This document shows positions 35,111 through 47,310 of a DNA stretch of 64,000 nucleotides, piece after piece. The stretch comes from Rosa chinensis (taxonomy: Eukaryota > Streptophyta > Magnoliopsida > Rosales > Rosaceae). The stretch's first letter is position 1. Every line of letters starts with the position of its first letter. Below the pieces are notes generated by a model. It was not told the origin of the DNA, did no database searches, and saw only the letters and a list, made by a program, of their open reading frames with translations. The position numbers and the translations under genes were made by a program. Location: assembly GCF_002994745.2 (NCBI RefSeq), contig NC_037091.1, forward strand, positions 6,906,001-6,970,000, read 5' to 3'.

Positions 35111-36855
35111 GGGGACCTAGCCTAGATATGATTTCATAACAAGAATACTAAACTTTACGAGCTATAGGAGCAGTAATTTAACAAAACACTCAATCCCACA
35201 AGTCATGATCGCCAACATAACGAGTATCAAGACCAACTTTTTTTTTTTTTTTTGGGATTAAAGAAGATCTAAAACTGTAAATAAAATAGTATAATCTTGA
35301 TTTTCCATTGCACATATACTATATCACAAAGTAACAAAATTGAAACAATATTACAGAATCAAAATATTGAAATCCGAATCAATCGATCAAGGGCAAATCA
35401 GGTGCAGGTGAATTGGAAGGGCAGGTGGCTTTTGCCTTTGGTCTGGAGGTAACTGTAAAGCTGCACGCATACAAAAATCCATACAAAAATTAGTAAGCAT
35501 ACTTAGTATAATTAGAAATACTAAGCAACTGTTCATGATATCTAACTCATAAATAAAATGAGAAACTACATAAGAAAGTCATGACAAAACCAATTGTATT
35601 GCATTTGAAGAACAAAGAACCCAAACTAAGAGAAATGAATGACACCTAGCTACCAACATCAGTAAAGCAGGGTCATTTAGGATGGAATGAAGCACACATA
35701 ACACAATGATTAACATCAGTAAAGCAGGGAATTTAGTCTCATAGGTCTGAGGCAACTGCATGAATGAAGTAATTTTTATCAGAGACAATATGGAGCAATA
35801 TCAACAGTCTACCAACAGCCGTGATGACATGCAAGCCCAACCAAAACAATTAAAAATACAACAATTAGAAAAGACAAACCTTGATCCACTGCCACTGCGA
35901 TCCAGTTTGTGCATAAGAATTGCTCGCGACCGGGCATTCAATGACTGTAATATTATTAGCAGATTAAGTCAGTTTCATTGCAGATCAATCAAAAAAATAT
36001 AATGCAGTGCAGAAACTTAGTTCACAGTTTTAGTACAGCCATATCTTTATACCACAACCCAGTACCCTTTGGAACTAAGATTCTGTTTAACAACCATCTC
36101 CTTTCACTCTAAACCAATGTCTTTTAACAGATAATGTACTCCTTACTAGTTAAATCAAAGAGGAAGGGGATGAGTGACAAGCCCAGTAAATAGGTTACAA
36201 GAATGCATGATGTGCTATATTCTGTATCACAACTTTCATTACTTACATGCAAACAAAATCAGAATTGATCAATCTTTACATCATGATTAAAAGTTGACAC
36301 CAATTTAAACTAAATTTTTCACCTTTTATATTTGGATGATAAACTCTAATCATTTATAAAAAGGAAACTCATCTTCTTCAGTAGATTAAAAAAATATGAC
36401 GACCCACATAAAGTACTAAGCAGATTGAACCAATGAAGTAACATAATATTGTTTCCTTATCAAAAATGAAGCAGAGGTACCATTAGCATCAAACATAATG
36501 ACATCTTAAAATAGCAGCACCGTTTGCTATTATGAAACCAAAAATCAATTTCTAACTCCATATACTCCTTGAGCCAGTAGCCAAGACTAACAATAATGGT
36601 AGTCCAGAAGACATATAAACGTCAAAGCAAATTGAAGATTTGTTCGCATATGATCAATACTACTAATTCAATCGATTATGGGAAACAAAATCTCCAAATT
36701 CTCAGGCAACAAAGCAAGTAATCTACCAAACAGAAGCACATAGATTATAGATACATTCTAGCATGCGAAAATTGATTAATAATATTGAAAAACTGAAAAA
36801 TCAGAACTCACAGTGACAAGGGAGATGGATCGCAGCGGCGACAAGGATTCTGAAG
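35111..36855. other. AT-rich region with one recognisable captured exon
   Basis: Mostly intron-like AT-rich DNA with a T-run near 35240-35256. Apart from the exon at 35880-35944 I recognise nothing. Near 35578-35760 two stretches sharing ACATCAGTAAAGCAGGG form a short direct repeat. Confidence 0.4.
35880..35944 (-). pseudogene. Isolated exon of an RBM39/CC1-like splicing factor
   Basis: On the minus strand an acceptor (ATTACAG) leads into SLNARSRAILMHKLDRSGSG and a donor follows (CAAG|GTTTGT). This resembles the conserved linker of plant RNA-binding protein 39/CC1-like splicing factors (LNAQSRALLMQKLDR-type). No neighbouring exons of that gene are recognisable, and its strand is opposite to the DUF538 and NECAP pieces. 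A captured exon is the simplest reading. Identification rests on about 20 residues from memory. Confidence 0.45.
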
Positions 36856-37149
36856 TTGCTGCTGGTGCGCGAGGTAGCAGTGTAAAAAACCCCGCCGAGG
36901 TCGACATCCGGCGGGTACAATTGCGGCGAGTGGCTCAAGTCCGACAAGAGTTGGATGAGTCGGCTCCGGGCAGTGTCGTGCAAGGACCAGTACAAGATCC
37001 GACTTGAGGATCCAAACTCCAACGATCTCCGTCGAGACCATGCTTGACTCGTCGCGCTACTTCGTCCTTAAGATGGAGGACGGCACCGGCAAGCACGCCT
37101 TCATCGGCCTCGAGTTCGTCAAGTGCAATGAGGCGTTCTATTTCAAGAA
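36856..37149 (+). pseudogene. NECAP-like (adaptin-ear-binding coat protein) fragment
   Basis: Reads LLLVREVAV, a TAA stop, KTPPRSTSGGYNCGEWLK, SDKSWMSRLRAVSCKDQYKI and RLEDPNSND. It then jumps frame to VETMLDSSRYFVLKMEDGTG, KHAFIGLEFVKCNEAFYF. This is the start of the PH-like NECAP domain, a clathrin-coat accessory family. Defects: the stop where the family has Tyr, and loss of about a dozen codons (the FAACFV..PGQRE part) with a frameshift. It ends in an AAG run (37146-37176). GC-rich against AT-rich flanks, consistent with a captured or retroposed piece. Confidence 0.75.
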
Positions 37150-37192
37150 GAAGAAGAAGAAGAAGAAGAAGAAGGAGAGAGAGAGAGAGAGG
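37146..37192. repeat. (AAG)n and (GA)n microsatellite
   Basis: An AAG run followed by a GA run, directly after the NECAP-like fragment. It produces poly-Lys and poly-Arg shadow frames. Confidence 0.85.
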
Positions 37193-38626
37193 TTCAGATG
37201 GGCTGAAGGGAGAGAGTGAGAGCTGTCGATGGCAGTTTTATAATTAAATGTAACTCTAATGGTAGGTTGTGAGGAAGTGACCTTAATTATCGTAGGGACA
37301 TTTGTGTATCCTGAATTATAATAAAGCACTTTAAAATGACCTCTTTTATCATTGTCCCAAAAATTATTGGTAAGTTATAATTCAATATTCTAAAAATCAT
37401 GAGCATGATTCTTATTGACATATGTAAGTATAGGCATGCTAAGAGTTTATTAAAAAAAAAAAAAATAGTTTTCAAAAATTTGCAATCAGGGATTAAATAG
37501 TCAAAGCAAAGAAATTCTGGAGGCAAATCGGGTATTTCACTATTTATTGGACAATGATCTTCCACATTTTCCTTTAGTATAGTTACCCTTCATTTGTTTT
37601 TGGATACAAACAACATAATATAAGGAGCAACGTATGAAATTGGGGCAGATCCGGAAAATCAGTTACTATTCATTAAATAGTACTCGCACTGAGAGTGGCA
37701 GCTGGTAATTGATGGAAAAATAAGGGCAAAACTATTTACAGTCTTTTTGTTATTGGTATGCATTATTGAAAAAAAAAAAAAAAAACAATGTTCATATGCA
37801 TAAAAATGTGTATTATAAACTCATTCATCTGCCCATAAAAGGCTTGAATATCTCAATCAAAAGTAATTCGAAAAAATAAGAATTTGATTCGCTCGGGATA
37901 AAAATTCCGTGCAACGAATATACCAATGGTAGGAATAGTGGCAATGATTTCCCCTAACTTAAGCTTATACCAAAAGGTGGTCTCACCAGTGGCATCAAAA
38001 TCCACAATAAGAATACGCATTTCTTTCTTAGCAAAATATCCACTGAAAATTTTGGTGAAAGACAGCCCCATCTTATATATGAAGCAATTCCTATAAACCA
38101 AATTATGTAAGAAAGATAGAAACCCATTCTTTTCCAATAAATGTCTCATAGATCACTAATCACAAACAAATATTGCATCCATGGAAGACAAATCTCAGTA
38201 GCATCAACGAATAAACAATTTTATTTATGTTATTTTTTTATACGAACTTATCTTTTATTGTCCAAAAAATGAAAACAAAACTTTTTATATGCCTTATACA
38301 GTTTTTCGATGATTATATGCATTATACAATTACTTTAGATTTTCATAAGCATATATCTAAAATAATAAATAATGTCCATGGCACTATTCATTCAATAGTA
38401 ACTCTCATTATAATTTCAATTTTTTTCCAAGACAAATTGACCCGCACAATGCTCGCGGGTTTTTTAATTTTTTTTAAATGTGTAATAGAGTAATAGATGA
38501 ATACTCGCAATATAAAAAAATATTAGCGTTAATAATAGATTAGCAAGAAATGAGATACAACCAAAAATAATTTTTTTCTATGATTTGTAGAAATTTACTA
38601 ATACAAAACAAAATTGTTCTCTCTTA

Positions 38627-38660
<34 letters not shown>

Positions 38661-38950
38661 TTAAATGATATAGCAGAATTGTAAAAAACAAAAAAATATT
38701 TAAAAAAAAAACTGAAATGATAGGATATGCCATGTAATTTCAGATTAAATTTGGGGGCAAAACCATCTTTCAAGATGAATAGTGGAATGGCAAACTATAA
38801 ATCACCAAAAACAGAGGGCAAAATGATCATTTCACACCCTTATTAACAGTTGTCAACAGTATGAACAATATAACAGTGGATTGAGCTTTAGTATATGTTA
38901 AATAGTAAATTTGGTTTTTGGCGCGAAATCAAGTTTTACATTTTTGGCGC
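37193..38950. other. AT-rich Helitron-derived and unassigned DNA
   Basis: No gene recognised. CCCGC...GCGGG hairpin at 38436-38454 and ATATACTAAAG-like words near 37575 and 38890 suggest one or more short degenerate Helitron-like pieces. A TA run lies at about 38630-38657. Confidence 0.35.
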
Positions 38951-41900
38951 TCCCATTTCGCGGGTTTTTAGATTAACCTTTTTACTAAGATTGTAGGGCG
39001 AATTCGTTATTTATTTATTTATTATTATTATTATTTTTTTTTTGGCAAATCTCAACGGAGCAAGGAACAATGAAAAGTACAAACATTGTGAAAACACTAA
39101 ACAGGCACAAAGGGTAGTAGACAACAACCTTATCCTTTGAAATATTGAAGAGACATGCCTATTCAAAAACAACTAAAAAACTACAAACTAGCTAAATCGA
39201 AAATTAAGAAGACCTAAACGGTTTTGAGCACAAAAAAAAAAACTTTGCAAACTGTGGTATCGAATCCCACCAAATTATATCAGGCAATTAGTGAATTATA
39301 ACGTTTGATTTTATGAAACACTCGGAAAAGTTTACAAAATATTGTAGGGATGGCCTCGGGGAAACCAACTAGTACACATTGTTTCGGGTTTGTTGTTTTT
39401 ACTTTAGAAATTGAGATGGAATCGAACTGACTATACTAGTGGATAAAAATTATGTTCAGTAAAAATTGCACACAGTGAGCGAAAATGTCACTAAACATAA
39501 TTTCACTCTTATTCATAAAAAAGAATAGAACTTTAATTATTTCGGGTTCGACCCATTCAAGACAGAATGTGTCTTTTAATTATAATCTCTATCATAGGGA
39601 AACACCATTTGCTTCCAATCATAAAGAAATCAATTGTAGGAATGTGTGCATTTGTTTGCTTTTGCAGCTGCACCCGGATATTTGAATGGGTTGTCTAAGT
39701 ATTCTTGGAGAGGGATCAAGCCAGTCGTAGTTCAAGAATTCCAATGACTGAATAACCCATTGGAGGGTATTGCTTTTTCGAATAGGAATAGTGTTTGGAC
39801 AAATTTAGTATGAATGAACTAGGGATTTGATTTATTTTGGATTTATGTCTAAGTCATTTTGATTTTTTTGGTGTTTGGATGATTTGATTGATGTGGTCAT
39901 GTATTCGGATTGGATGAATTCAACTGGTGGAGTCAGGGATTCTGTTTGAACTTGCAGTTGCATCTAGTGGGTCGTTAGATTGCCTATATATTTTTGAAAA
40001 GGGATCAAACTGATGTAGTTCACAGGGATTGGTACTTCTTGGTTTGTACTGATTTTTGGGTTTGATGGATGTGCATAAAATTTTGAATACGTCAAATGTA
40101 TTTCTTTTAGACAGCCAATTTGATAGAGTGTCTGCCGATTTGATTTGGGCACCCGTCGTGCCGAGCTTTGCGATTGGGCCATGAGACTTGAAATGAACTT
40201 TGTGCTGCTTTTGCCCTTATCGACGAACAAATTGATTGGGCCGAACGTCCGAGATGAACAAGCTCAAGAGAAAAGTGATCCGAAGACCCACATTTATTGT
40301 CGGGCTCTAGTTTCTGCAGGCCTGAGTATGAAACGTGATCTGTACACCCATGTTCTTTCTTCGGGCTTCAGTCTTCACTCTAAATCAGGCCCAGCCATCA
40401 CACCCAGTCTTATTTCCTGGAGATAGAGGTCGACTTCCTCAGTCCAATTCGGAGAAGGAAATACTTCCTTGTACTCTCCTTAAGGGAGGAATCCATCGTT
40501 GCTTTTGCATCAACACCGAGTTGGCACCTGTTCTTGATCTCCAGCGCAGAGTCAGGTACCCTCTAAACTCTTCATCCCTTCTTGACGGGAGCTTTTATCA
40601 GCTATGATCAATCAGAAGCTGACAGAGGCTTTTCAATTTTTGCTGCTGCAGGTTCAAACATTCGTCTGTAGCTTCGAACTTGCGTTGCGGCAACTCGTCA
40701 ATCAGTTAATCATGTATAGCACCGCTTCAATCAAATTTGATTTCAAGTAACGAATTATACTTGCCACCCCTTGTTTTTTTTTTTTTGTCTTCTTGTTCAT
40801 CACACACATCACTGATTCTAGAAACAAAACAATTGTTCAAGTTTAAATTGTTGTTAAACAATTAAGTTTGCCCCACTTTGTTGTTTTCCTGATATGCCAC
40901 CGCTTGAATCAATTAAATAAGCTTGCCTCCATTTTTATCTTCTTGTCGACCAAACCACAGTTTCAAAAAAAAACCAAAGCAAAGTTTAATCTTTCCTTTG
41001 CTTCTGAGCATCTGGACCTTGCCTTTTCATCCATTTATATTTTGACAATTGCTTTTAATTGATTCCAAAGCTTTTGTCCAGACCGTTTTGTATTGCTTTA
41101 CTTTAAACCCTTTCGCAGGCTTCGATCGTTTCACCACTGCCAAACTCCCCACGGTCAATTTTGGGTGAGGCTTCTATCATTTTGTTTGATATGGTTGGTA
41201 TTTTTCCTTTGAGTTTCGGGTTTTGTATGGCTTGTTTTGGAAGAGGTGGTGTAAGGCCATGGAAAGGGAGAAGGCTAGAATTATTTTGAGAGAAGGCAAA
41301 TGTGAATCAACAAAGGCTTTGACAGCGGCGCCTCCGTACAGATTTTGGCATTGAAACTCAGCCGTTCAAGAATGACCATTTGTCCCAATGCTTAGAAATT
41401 GCAGCAGATAAGATTGCATTAAGACTCTGGCCGTTCATGAACGACTGTATTTGTCTTAATGCCTCGGACAAAGAAACTTGCAGGAGGTTGTTCATGAACA
41501 GCCTCTCATTTGTTTGCAGCAAGCTAGATCAATGGACCGATGCGTTTCCCTGCTACTAGGATTCATATTGAGAGACCTCAGTAATGAAAGACAAGAACAT
41601 CATGTATACCTGAGCTTCTCTCTCGGAGTTTGGATTCAAGGCAGAGCTTTGGGTTTGATTGCTGCTTTTTCTTCCTTTTTTTTTTTTTTTTGACAACCAA
41701 GTTCATTTCACGACGCTTTGACAATCAAGTTCACTTCATTTTCATCTTCAGCATGATTTGCGAGTACCTTTACTTGATAGACCTCTTGCTTGTCACCTGA
41801 ACCTTTGAATTCACTCAAGAAGTAAAAGTGATCGAAGGTTCCGGTCAGGGTTGATGCCTAACCGAAGCCCTTGCAACAGAGGCACAGAGCCTAGTGGCCG

Positions 41901-42489
41901 AGACAGTTCCTTCCTCGGCCTACAATCATTTGATAAGAAGTCAGATACAAGCGCAAATCAAATCAGAACCTCGCTTGGCCATTCAGCCTCAAGTTAGCAT
42001 GCCCGCGTATCAAGAAGGACGATTCAACCACAAGTCCATTAGCCCTCATTTTCGGCCGAGACGATTTTGAAGCAAACACCTACTCATGTATTATATCGAT
42101 TTAAATTCGTAGATTTGCTTAGATTACCAAACCATAAATTGTGTTGTTAAGTTAAGTACTTGGGAATTTGAATGCTACGATCGTGCTAAGATATATATTA
42201 GTCGGATTGATTATTTTCAATTTGTGATCTTTGGTTTAAAGTCTTCTTATTCAGGTTTGTTATTTTAGGTTGTCCACTTATAGGGGAAGTACATGATGAA
42301 ATCCGGGGCGGATCTTGTCATATAACGTGCCTTAAAAGTATAAACTCTCTAATGATTCATTCTATAAATTTGTTCTAAGATTTTAAACATGTTCAATACA
42401 GACCGCAGTAGAGTCATCAAGTCCGAAAACAAGGAAAAGAAAATAGACACAAACATTTGGCTAGATTACTATGTTTCATTTGCAAATCT
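38951..42489. other. Gene-poor spacer downstream of the receptor kinase
   Basis: No coding gene recognised on either strand. T-runs with retroposon-like junctions occur at about 39038-39050 and 41677-41691. The stretch at about 40140-40620 and 41820-42060 is more GC-rich (repeated CGGCCGAG-type words) and may be remains of an LTR element, but I could not find paired LTRs, a primer-binding site or pol motifs. Confidence 0.35.
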
Positions 42490-44211
42490 CTAGGGGGTAC
42501 TCTCGGAAATGTGTTCTGTTTCATCTTCCCCTTTGATCAAATTGGATGATGTGGATGCTCTCGAGGTTGCTTCCATAGAAACAGAGGAATCAACTTGAGC
42601 AACGGGACTATCATTAAGCGCAGGGGGACAAATCTCCTCAATTTTTTTGTCGCCAACGAGAACACTCACTACTTCAGACATAGTAGGCCTCAGAGTCGGA
42701 GATATACTGGTGCACTTTACTGCTAAATTCAAGATGATTATGGCTTGTTTTGCATCATACTTGGTAGACAAGGTTTTGTCAACCAAGTCCACCAGCCTTC
42801 CTTTTCGATGTAAATCATAAGCCTGCATTTCCACACACAACATACACATCGTGTTAAATGAGATTATAGCATAATTGAATAAAAGAAAGCATAAAAGCAT
42901 GGCGATGCCATTTTGCTTACCGTGTCTAGAAGAAATTCACTTTCCTGGCTATCTCCCCTGTGTCCTGCATTTGTCCTTCCACTAACAGTTTCAAGTATAA
43001 CCACCCCAAAACTGTAGACATCAGCTTTAGATGTCACAATTCCTCGAACATACTCAGGTGCCATATATCCTCTGCAGAAAACAAGAGGTAACTTATCATT
43101 ATACTAAATCAAAGATTGCAACAAGTATATATAAAGCGGCAGCGAGTAAGTACTGTTTCAATATTTACTTACTGTGGCACTTCTACTTTGATGAACTTGA
43201 ATTGATCATCTTCGGTGTAAAGTCTTGCCAATCCAAAGTCTGATATTTTAGCCTTAAGGTTTCCATCAAGAAGAATATTAGTGGATTTAATGTCGCTGTG
43301 AACTATCTTCATCCTGGGATGCTCATGTAGATACTCCAATCCCCTAGCTATTCCCAGGCAAATGTTAAACCTAACTTCCCAGTCAAGTTTCAATTTGGAC
43401 TTTGAGTCTGCAACCCATACAGTCACCAAATCAATATATTTTCTTCTAAATAATTAGTGTTAGAACATGAAAACAGATAACCAAAAGAAAGGGGGCTGAT
43501 AGAATTAAAATTTACCAAATAAGGCATGTGCAAGGGAGTTGTTCTCCATATATTCATAGATGAGCAAATGCAGGCCTTTTGCGTTGTAAATGTCCAGCAA
43601 CTGAACAAGGTTCTCTTGACTCATTGCTTTTAAGGTATAAAATTCATTTATGAATTCATTGATCCTTTCCTCGCCATGAGAGCAAAGTTTCTTCACTGCT
43701 ACAATTTTCCCTTGTACTTCAGCCTACACGCAATTACAACCAAACAAATGAGATACATTATTAAGTCCGTTTCTCCTGAAGAACTGAATTTGCAAGCTAA
43801 AGATCAAAGTTTGTAGTTGAAACTCCACAATAAAAACAAGGACAGATAAACTTAGTTACCTTGTAAACTGTCCCAAAACCCCCTTGAGCAATCTCATTCC
43901 TCTTGCTAAAATTCCGAGTAGCATCTTTTAGTTGTTTGAGGGTGACAGGCTTTTCTATACCTATTTCTATTTCTGTTCCACAAATAAGTGATCAGAAATG
44001 TAAGCTAAAGTTCAGTAAGAATTCGTGAAAGAGTGAATACTTGTCAAATGTTTGTAGCCAGTATGCAATATGTTACCTTGTAAGTGATCTGTATTCCCCA
44101 GCCATCCCATCTTCCAGGCAAAAAGTAATAAAAGCAACAAGAAAACTATGATTGAAGCCACAGTAATGAGCGCTGTTTTCAAAGGAGACAGTTGTTTTTG
44201 TAGCTTGTACT
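42490..44211 (-). CDS. Receptor kinase transmembrane and kinase exons
   Basis: Exon 44077-44211 holds the membrane helix ([20 protein letters not shown]). Kinase motifs: P-loop [12 protein letters not shown], with Ala where the first Gly (GEGGFG) is expected; VAVKKL lysine; [11 protein letters not shown], with Ser for the Arg of [11 protein letters not shown]; then [16 protein letters not shown], lacking the usual TRVAGT stretch before [23 protein letters not shown]. Catalytic Asp, Lys and DFG are present, so weak or non-RD activity is possible. The Ser/Thr-rich tail ends [12 protein letters not shown] with the stop at 42490-42492. Confidence 0.88.
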
Positions 44212-46607
44212 CTGATTTCTCAATTCAATGATGAATGATCATCCCGACAAGAGAAACAAAATGTACTTTAATTGTGATTGTTCCTTAGATATGCATAGAA
44301 TTACTATTGTAATTACGATATCCAAATATATATATAGGCATGTAAAAGAACGAAAATTTTATTCAAAAAAAAAAAAAACGAAAATAATTATTCAAAAAAA
44401 AAAGGAAAAATAATAATTATTATCTATGGACCTGGAGTTACGGATATAGCAGATATGAGAGGTCCATCAAGTGTCCCTGCTCCAGCCGATCGAGAGTAGA
44501 AGTGGATCTCTAATGTACTATCGTCCACATAAACATCCGTGAAATTTTTTATACATTCTTTATTCGGACCTCCTGCATTGTCTATAATGTTGAAATCATT
44601 TAGTCGTCTCTTACCCTGCAGCAACCAATCACCATTCATACTTAGTTAATTGGTTCAAATGACAAATCATGCAACAATACTAATGCAAATGGGTGGTGAC
44701 AAAACTAAGAAAAACATTACCTGAATATATACATCAAATACGCGTTTATCCGTACTTCTAAAATCAACATCCTTATGAACATCTGTATCCTCATCAACAA
44801 TTTCAGCAAAGTGAAGTGTTACATTATAATTGCCTTTACGTAAACAGAACCCGTAATATTTTAGAGAGACAAGGGAACTGCGAGCTTTATAGTATAAAGA
44901 CGCTTCAGACGGAAGCACACATCTATCGCTTTTTAACAATTTGCTAGAATTGCCATTGGAATAGTCATAGATGTTTCCAACGCTACTCCGAGCCCAGTTT
45001 CCTTTTGGACTCAGGTAAAATAGTGACGTATCATTATCTTGATCATAAACATTTCCACCAACAGATGTATTCTCACCACCACAATTTATGAACAATGAAT
45101 GGTCTGAAGAAGTCAAACACATTTACAATTAATATGCATAAATTGTTAGATATAGATAGACCGGCAGAGTCCAATATTATAAACTTACAATTAGGTTTTC
45201 CCTTGGGACAATACTTCTCCTTGATTGTGTCTGTCCTGTAAGTATAATCACGACAAGTTATTCTAAGCAACTTAATCATCAAGTTTTTCTAGTAGTATAA
45301 CAGACAAGATATGATCATACGAATTTGGCAGACAGGTTGAGGAGTTGCAGCAGCAGGAAAACAAATTCCTAGAAAAATGACGAGAGATATCATGCAATAA
45401 ATATTTCAAATATATATATATTAAGAATCCTTAATAATAGAAAAGAAAGTGTATAGTTAATTCCTTACAGTTGTAGATTGGGTGACGGTTTAAAGGTTAG
45501 CTTTGAAAAATTATTGTACGAAAAATCCCTGGAATGAAAAGAAATATTGATGAGAATGTTGTACACCAGAGACACGGTACCTAAGCAAGCTCCTAACTAG
45601 AGAATGTTAGTGGAGGTATAAATGTTATCGGTATCTAAATACACAGTAGATGGGATGCAGAAGGATGTACATATATTGAAACATACATCTTACTCCATGC
45701 TGCATATTGAATCCAATCGGGAATTCTCCCAGACAGCGCATTGTTTGAAAAAGACCTGAAGATAACATGCATGAAGTAATAAACCTTCTTGCAATTTTCT
45801 AAATTTGTAGTTAAACATATTCATGAGAGTTTAGAAAGGTGGAGAGTAATATGTCACGTACATGTGAGTTACATTTAAGTTTTTCAAAGAATCTGGGATT
45901 CTACCCGTTAACCTGTTGAAGCTCAAGTCTCTGCAACACAAAATTAAAAAGGCATGAGACTTGTTTTTAGGGTGGGGTGGGGTGTGGGGAGCGAAAATGG
46001 GATCAGAATAGAGAAATTCTAGGGAGCGGGATCGGAGAAACAAAATATGACATGCATGGAAAAAAATGTTAATATATCTGATCGGAGCTACTTAATTAAT
46101 GTGGATATATTTGAAGGTTTAAAGAGGAAACTAAACTAAAGAACTTACATGTTCTCTAATGATGACATATCTCCAATGTAAGAAGGAATTTGACCAGTGA
46201 TTGAGCAATTTCTTAGTATCCTGCATATGCACGCCAACAAATAATTCTTTTGAAAATGAACACTGATCACGTATTCACATATGCTAGTACATGTTATTTT
46301 ATTAATGAGTTAATGAAATTTTGACTTTTACTATTAAACTCTAAAGAAGTGGGGGAGTACCCTTGAATTTCAAATAAATCGAGGCTTTAATTGAAAAACC
46401 CATTATTTTCACCTTTTATATATGATTTTGAATAGATAATTTGATCGAAATAATATATTGTGCGAAATAAACAATTTACTAACAATAATCTAAAACTTTT
46501 CGCCACATGTGTAGATGGTGGGAAATGGAAATTTGAGTCGACATCACTTATTGCCCTACAGCAGAAAGAAGCAATTTAGAAAAAGGCAAAATAATATATC
46601 AGTTGAA

Positions 46608-46653
<46 letters not shown>

Positions 46654-47264
46654 GGCCGGTCCTGACATTTTGAAGGCCTGAGGCAAATAATTAAAATGTG
46701 GCCTCACATAAAAAAATCATATAATCGAACAAAGTTTTATATATATATAAATTAAACCCCTACATTAATAGTAATGCAAAAAAAAAAAAAAAAAAAGGTG
46801 TTCAATTCCAAAATAATTTTTCTCTTAGAAGGTGAAAAATAAAAAAGAACAGAATATAATATATTCTTTACAGAAGAAACCAATGAAAAACAAAGGGCAA
46901 ATACATTAGTATTCAATTTCAAAATATTCTTTCCATAGAAGCTAGAAAAAGAAGGAAAAAAAAAAGTTTAATTGTAAAGAAACTAATTAAGAAAAAGAAA
47001 AAGACAAAAAAGTGCAATTAAACTAATTAAGAAAAAAAAAGACAATAAAGAGGCCACTATGCTTTGAACCTTGGTACTGCCAGCAACAGCAAATCTATGT
47101 TGCCGCTGCAGTAGCGTGGCTATATTGTAGAGTATACGCAAAAGACAATTATAATTATACAATGAATATATGTAAAAAAAAAAAAAAAAAAAAAACTTGG
47201 CGGAGGCCCGCAGGAGAGTGGTGGCCTGAGGCGCCTGCCTCAGGCAGCAGCCCTCAGGACCGGC

Positions 47265-47310
<46 letters not shown>

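Larger units (their letters stand above)
30409..38896 (-). mobile_element. Helitron-like region H2 (right limit uncertain)
   Basis: The 3' end is clear: CTCGC, 8-nt loop, GCGGG, 9 nt (CAACTATTA), CTAG at 30409-30412, then T. The right limit is uncertain. ATATACTAAAG-like 5' ends occur near 38885-38896 and, weaker, near 37575. A degenerate hairpin near 38436-38454 may mark a separate short element. The block holds fragments of at least three unrelated host genes in both orientations (31760-31834, 35880-35944, 36856-37149) and a large minisatellite. Multi-gene capture is typical of Helitrons; several nested insertions are an alternative. Confidence 0.45.

Noticed and set aside
38427..38896. A fourth well-defined Helitron
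   Set aside because: The hairpin near 38436-38454 has a 9-nt loop and no CTAG at the expected distance, so the end is not supported well enough to call.
39485..41062. Several 60-95 codon ORFs in the spacer
   Set aside because: Short, AT-driven, no splice-linked partners or known motifs.
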